DNA of 7,723 nt from positions 1 to 7,723 of the forward strand of contig DYNG01000027.1 of NCBI GenBank assembly GCA_020721165.1, written 5' to 3'. Below, one piece after another: positions 6,385 through 7,723 of the stretch. How positions within the stretch are numbered: the first letter of the stretch is position 1; every line of letters begins with the position of its first letter. The translations under genes were made by a program, and so were the position numbers. Origin of the DNA: Desulfocapsa sulfexigens (GTDB lineage: Bacteria; Desulfobacterota; Desulfobulbia; Desulfobulbales; Desulfocapsaceae). The notes under the pieces were generated by a model that saw only the letters and a list, made by a program, of their open reading frames with translations, did not search any database and was not told the DNA's origin.

Positions 6385-7723
6385 ATGCCCAGACCCCGTC
6401 ATAAACAGCCGCCATTAGCCAGCGGGCAGGACGCCGTTCCTGCCCTTGCGGCCCGGGTTCTCTCGTCTTCTCAGCACCCCATCACCCCTGGGATGATTGA
6501 TGACGACGCCCTCTTTGTCCTGCGGAAGCTCCAGGAGGCCGGATTTGCCGGGTACCTGGTGGGCGGCGGGGTTCGTGACCTCTATCTTGGCAAAATTCCG
6601 AAGGATTTTGATATCAGCACCAACGCCCATCCGGGCCAGATCCGCAAAATCTTCCGCAACAGCATGACCATTGGCCGCCGGTTTCGACTGGTCCAGGTCT
6701 TCTTCCGGCACGGGAAGGTCATTGAGGTTTCAACGCTTCGCTCCCTTGACGAGCATGATCTCGACGGCCCGGTTGCCGTGCTGGCCCCCAATAACAGCTT
6801 TGGCAGCCTGGATGAAGATGCGCAGCGCCGCGATCTGACGATCAATTCCCTCTTTTATGAGATTGAAAACCAGACCATTCTTGATTTTGTGGGTGGCATT
6901 GACGATTTGAACGGCGGGGTGGTCCGCATTGTCGGCGACCCGGCGAAGCGGATCACCAGGGATCCGGTGCGGATGCTGCGGGCCATTCGCCATGCCGCCC
7001 GGATCGGTTTTACCATAGAGCCCCAAAGCTGGCAGGCGATTTGCGCCCATGCCCGCGAATTGCGCCTCTGTCCCCCTTCCCGTCTGCGCGATGAGCTGTA
7101 TAAAGATCTGCACAGCGGCAAGCTGGTGGACTGGTTTCATCTGGCCGTTGAATCTGGTCTCTTTATCTCTCTCTTGGAGATTTATGGAGAGATTCTCGAC
7201 GATGAGAGCCGGGGCCAGGCGTGCAAAGAGCAGTTAAGGGCCCTGCTGGCGGTTATTGATCGCCTCAGCGCTCACAAGACCGAAGAGCAGGCCGGCAAGC
7301 TGCTTGCCAATCATTTTCTGCTCGCCCTGCTGCTTCTGCCCTGGGCCATCCAGCAGTTTGACTGCCTTGTTTCCGAGTGCAAGGGGGCGGCCATTTTTCA
7401 GTTCAGCAAGCAATTGCGGGCGGCCCTGGACACCGATATCGGCAACCAGTTGAATCTGCCCCGCGCGACCCGGCAGGAGATTGTTTCCCTGATTGCCAGT
7501 CTGCCAATTTTTCTACAGCATCAGCAGCAACAAAACTGGCCAGCCTGGTTGGTTCGTAAAAGTTATTTCAACAACGGCCTGCTTTTTTATCACTGCTACC
7601 AGGAATCCCTGGGGGCAGGGGCGGTTGATGAGGCCTTGCTTTATCGGGTCGCCGGGTCGCCTGCTTCAGGAAAAAAACGGCCACCGTCCCCCCCTGCTAA
7701 CAATCCAGACCGCCCGCCGGCCA
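6385..7723 (+). CDS. pcnB: PcnB-type poly(A) polymerase / tRNA nucleotidyltransferase, 3' end beyond window
   Basis: A class II nucleotidyltransferase open to the right edge (446 codons visible, no stop). These enzymes add A residues to RNA 3' ends for decay (poly(A) polymerase) or build tRNA CCA ends. Motifs by residue: YLVGGGVRDLYLG (57-69), the metal-binding pair in KDFDIST (D74, D76), the third carboxylate in VIEVST (E114), RRDLTINSLFY (148-158), GDPAKRITRDPVRMLRAIRH (184-203). The GRRFRL and IFRN blocks and the HPIT N terminus favour PcnB over a short CCA enzyme. The usual EDPxR motif reads RDPVR here (Arg192 in place of Glu). The last visible residues are Pro- and Lys/Arg-rich, like the disordered basic tails of PcnB proteins. 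The start is ATG 6385, because an in-frame TAA at 6361 blocks extension; it lacks a Shine-Dalgarno. ATG 6493 is an alternative, but it would drop the family-like HPIT segment. Confidence 0.9.
   Translation, partial: MPRPRHKQPPLASGQDAVPALAARVLSSSQHPITPGMIDDDALFVLRKLQEAGFAGYLVGGGVRDLYLGKIPKDFDISTNAHPGQIRKIFRNSMTIGRRFRLVQVFFRHGKVIEVSTLRSLDEHDLDGPVAVLAPNNSFGSLDEDAQRRDLTINSLFYEIENQTILDFVGGIDDLNGGVVRIVGDPAKRITRDPVRMLRAIRHAARIGFTIEPQSWQAICAHARELRLCPPSRLRDELYKDLHSGKLVDWFHLAVESGLFISLLEIYGEILDDESRGQACKEQLRALLAVIDRLSAHKTEEQAGKLLANHFLLALLLLPWAIQQFDCLVSECKGAAIFQFSKQLRAALDTDIGNQLNLPRATRQEIVSLIASLPIFLQHQQQQNWPAWLVRKSYFNNGLLFYHCYQESLGAGAVDEALLYRVAGSPASGKKRPPSPPANNPDRPPA

Noticed and set aside
6415..7140. Minus-strand open frames opposite pcnB
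   Set aside because: The plus strand encodes all PcnB motifs without interruption, so these are antisense shadows.
1..7723. CRISPR array, insertion sequence or phage attachment site
   Set aside because: No regularly spaced repeats, no transposase or integrase motifs and no duplicated tRNA 3' end were seen.

Overview
The window looks like a piece of a bacterial chromosome. The best guess is Desulfobacterota (former Deltaproteobacteria, perhaps Desulfobulbales). This rests on a G+C-rich backbone, a hisS/aspS neighbourhood of a type seen in that phylum, a non-discriminating-type AspRS and a PcnB-type nucleotidyltransferase. The lineage is inferred from protein character, not from a search.

Layout. 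Bases 1-75 hold a tRNA with a CAU anticodon on the minus strand, cut at its 3' end by the window edge. About 45 bases upstream of it lies a promoter with both hexamers at consensus (TTGACA, 18 bp, TATAAT), embedded in an inverted repeat. Then, all on the minus strand and tightly packed, come hisS (GTG start at 5105, preceded by a strong Shine-Dalgarno), a DUF262/GmrSD-like gene (3822 to 2038) and aspS (1999 to 215). The gaps are 32 and 38 bp, so the three are probably one transcription unit. A 263-bp divergent region (5106-5368) separates it from a plus-strand pair: a nitronate monooxygenase/FabK-like flavoenzyme (5369-6355) and, 29 bp later, a PcnB-type poly(A) polymerase/tRNA nucleotidyltransferase that runs off the right edge.

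How the parts fit. Most of the window concerns tRNA charging and RNA 3'-end metabolism: HisRS, AspRS, a tRNA and PcnB. The AspRS carries the His and Gly typical of non-discriminating enzymes, which would imply an Asp-tRNA(Asn) route to Asn-tRNA through GatCAB elsewhere in the genome.

The anomaly is the DUF262 gene. It is conspicuously A+T-rich (32-42% G+C in hand-counted 60-base lines, against 57-68% in neighbouring lines). It encodes an N-terminal DGQQR nuclease-type domain and a C-terminal HNH-like His/Asn region, the architecture of single-chain GmrSD-type (type IV) restriction enzymes. It sits between two essential synthetase genes with no transposase or integrase visible. A one-gene defence cargo placed inside a housekeeping operon is the most interesting feature here. 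I see no evidence of a larger multi-gene novel system in the window.
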